NCBI GenBank assembly: GCA_017555025.1
Contig: JAFZHC010000009.1
Coordinates: 248,001 to 312,000 of the forward strand
Reading direction: 5' to 3'
DNA from: Akkermansia sp.
Lineage (GTDB): Bacteria > Verrucomicrobiota > Verrucomicrobiia > Verrucomicrobiales > Akkermansiaceae
DNA: 64,000 nucleotides
This document shows, piece after piece, positions 63,031 to 64,000 of this stretch. Below the pieces are notes generated by a model, which had not been told where the DNA came from, ran no database searches, and worked only from the letters and a program-made list of their open reading frames with translations. The position numbers and the translations under genes are program-made. Position 1 is the first letter of the stretch, and each line of letters begins with the position of its first letter.

Positions 63031-63714
63031 ATGAACAGGAAGATTGCCGCCATTGTTATCACCGGGCTCTGTTTCCTTGCGCTGGGCTTCTTGCTTTTGG
63101 CAGACGGAGCAAGCGTTTCGCTCCCATTCCATGCCACGCTATGGGGTGCCGCCGGTACTGCCGTGCTGGTGTACTGGCCCCGCAAGAGCAAGCTACAACT
63201 CTTGTCACTCTGCTGGTTGTGTATTCTCCTCTACAGCATTGCCGCCATCTTTCTGGTGGATTGCTCCGAACCGGTCATTGAAGACGCCTACATGCCGAAT
63301 ATCACCGGCATGTTCATCCTCATGGCTATACCCTTCCTGATGGCGCTACTGCCCATCCCCGTGCTTCTGCTTCGCTCCGCCTACCGTGACCACATGCGCA
63401 CCGTGCTGGAGGAAGCCGTGCTCGCCGCTACGGATTCGCTACAAGGACCGGCACCCGGTGCTATGGACAAAGCCCTACACCTGCTCCGCAAAGGCATTCC
63501 TGCCCATTATATTCCCGACGCCCTCGTACAACGGGATGAAGATAATTTCGAAGCACTCGGCACCCCTGACCCCGAGGCCGTTGCCAACGAGCTGAAACTC
63601 ATCCCCATGCTCGCCGCCGCAGGAGCCTCCATTTCGCAAGTAGCGCTCGATTCCGCCAAGTACAACTGCCCGCCCGCCGTACAAGAGGCGCTGAAACAGC
63701 TTCCCGTAGCGTGA
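63031..63714 (+). CDS. Membrane protein with soluble helical C-terminus
   Basis: 227 residues with four likely spans in the first 115 residues and a hydrophilic helical tail containing a motif resembling an ankyrin-like unit (ELKLIPMLAAAGASIS). No family recognised. ATG 63031 is chosen over a GTG at 63007. Stop overlaps the next start by one base (TGATG). Confidence 0.6.
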   Translation: MNRKIAAIVITGLCFLALGFLLLADGASVSLPFHATLWGAAGTAVLVYWPRKSKLQLLSLCWLCILLYSIAAIFLVDCSEPVIEDAYMPNITGMFILMAIPFLMALLPIPVLLLRSAYRDHMRTVLEEAVLAATDSLQGPAPGAMDKALHLLRKGIPAHYIPDALVQRDEDNFEALGTPDPEAVANELKLIPMLAAAGASISQVALDSAKYNCPPAVQEALKQLPVA

Positions 63715-64000
63715 TGAAATACCTCTGCCCCACTACGCTGCGCTACCGTCTGCTCGTCTGGTTGCCCCTTACCTATACCGCATACGCCGCCTGCGTGTGT
63801 CTCCTTTGCTCTATTGCCAACATGGTGGAACAACCAGCACCTGAAGGAGCCCCTTGGTGGCTCCCCTTGTCGGCAATGATTGCCTTATTCGCCATTATCT
63901 GTTCGCCTCTACCGGGTATCCTCGCCACCATCGCCGCTTGCCTCCTGCCAAACCGTCAGCCCGGGAATAAAGCCGATACTTTTGTCACCCTTTTGTCTCT
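63714..64000 (+). CDS. Membrane protein, cut by the window edge
   Basis: Open from ATG 63714 to the end, 95 residues visible. N-terminus MKYLCPTTLRYRLLVWLPLT, two predicted membrane segments, then NRQPGNKADTF. Coupled to the previous gene by TGATG. No family can be assigned from the fragment. Confidence 0.55.
   Translation, partial: MKYLCPTTLRYRLLVWLPLTYTAYAACVCLLCSIANMVEQPAPEGAPWWLPLSAMIALFAIICSPLPGILATIAACLLPNRQPGNKADTFVTLLS

Noticed and set aside
1..64000. CRISPR arrays, insertion sequences, prophage, tRNA or rRNA genes
   Set aside because: No regular spaced repeats, transposase-like protein, integrase or recognisable RNA gene was found on either strand.

Overview
The window looks like a stretch of a Gram-negative chromosome, most likely from the Verrucomicrobiota and possibly a gut Akkermansia-like lineage. 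Supporting features are an outer-membrane toolkit (LptF/G-type permease, RND pump, several lipoproteins with clear lipoboxes), a GldA/F/G-like ABC operon followed by a DUF4340-type protein, an archaeal/eukaryote-like short prolyl-tRNA synthetase, and many secreted hydrolases of no common family. The phylum is an inference from gene content, not proven. I see no tRNA, rRNA, CRISPR, IS element, prophage or origin. The window is mostly housekeeping genes with lineage-specific secreted and membrane proteins between them.

Layout. 1-3.4 kb: ROK sugar kinase, Sun-family RNA methylase, a small secreted protein and a lipoprotein hydrolase. 3.2-4.1 kb: divergent pair of a tiny membrane protein and aroK. 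4.1-6.5 kb (minus): osmC, a membrane protein, a Pro-rich lipoprotein with AQxQP repeats, and tlyA. 6.7-17.8 kb (plus): long operon gldA-gldF-gldG-DUF4340-prmA-tsaB-YkgJ-like and a 1188-residue TerB/FHA-like/ABCG fusion. 17.8-23.3 kb: a double-length membrane fusion protein with an AcrB-type RND pump, ended by a strong terminator. 23.3-28.7 kb: His-rich secreted protein, C39-like peptidase, SSS symporter and pyrG. 28.9-33.7 kb: a ROK-type repressor without kinase motifs, a secreted HExxH protease, a second ROK kinase and a DUF4173-like membrane protein. 33.7-40.1 kb: tdh, lipocalin, secreted HELTH protease, hisB-hisH-lptF/G, a 42-residue lipoprotein and rplY with a structured leader. 40.3-49 kb: lipoprotein, rnr, bioD, cdaA with a miniature CdaR-like protein, and a locus of a helical secreted protein, an ankyrin membrane protein and a dynamin-like GTPase. 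49-57.3 kb: cmk-plsC-recF, an MFS transporter, an AT-rich LPS-kinase-like gene and oppABC. 57.4-64 kb: proS, an M50 protease, dapA-dapB-folK-panB and two membrane proteins, the last cut by the window edge.

The most unusual signal is the way genes start. Beside nineteen genes at the head of a transcription unit I can read a -35 hexamer (usually TTG-something), a 16-18 base spacer and a TAnnnT-like -10 hexamer that ends only 6-12 bases before the start codon. Those transcripts would have 0 to about 5 untranslated bases and no Shine-Dalgarno site. The pattern settles several start codons (dynamin-like GTPase, hisB, oppA, the 63-residue protein). Clear exceptions are rplY, with a leader of about 110 bases containing a hairpin, and the operon-internal plsC, which has a good Shine-Dalgarno site.

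Other items worth following up are the tandem-fused membrane fusion protein, the TerB/FHA/ABCG fusion, two ROK kinases lacking the usual zinc motif, the cdaA partner reduced to one membrane anchor, and divergent promoters of tdh and the lipocalin whose -35 boxes share the same bases.
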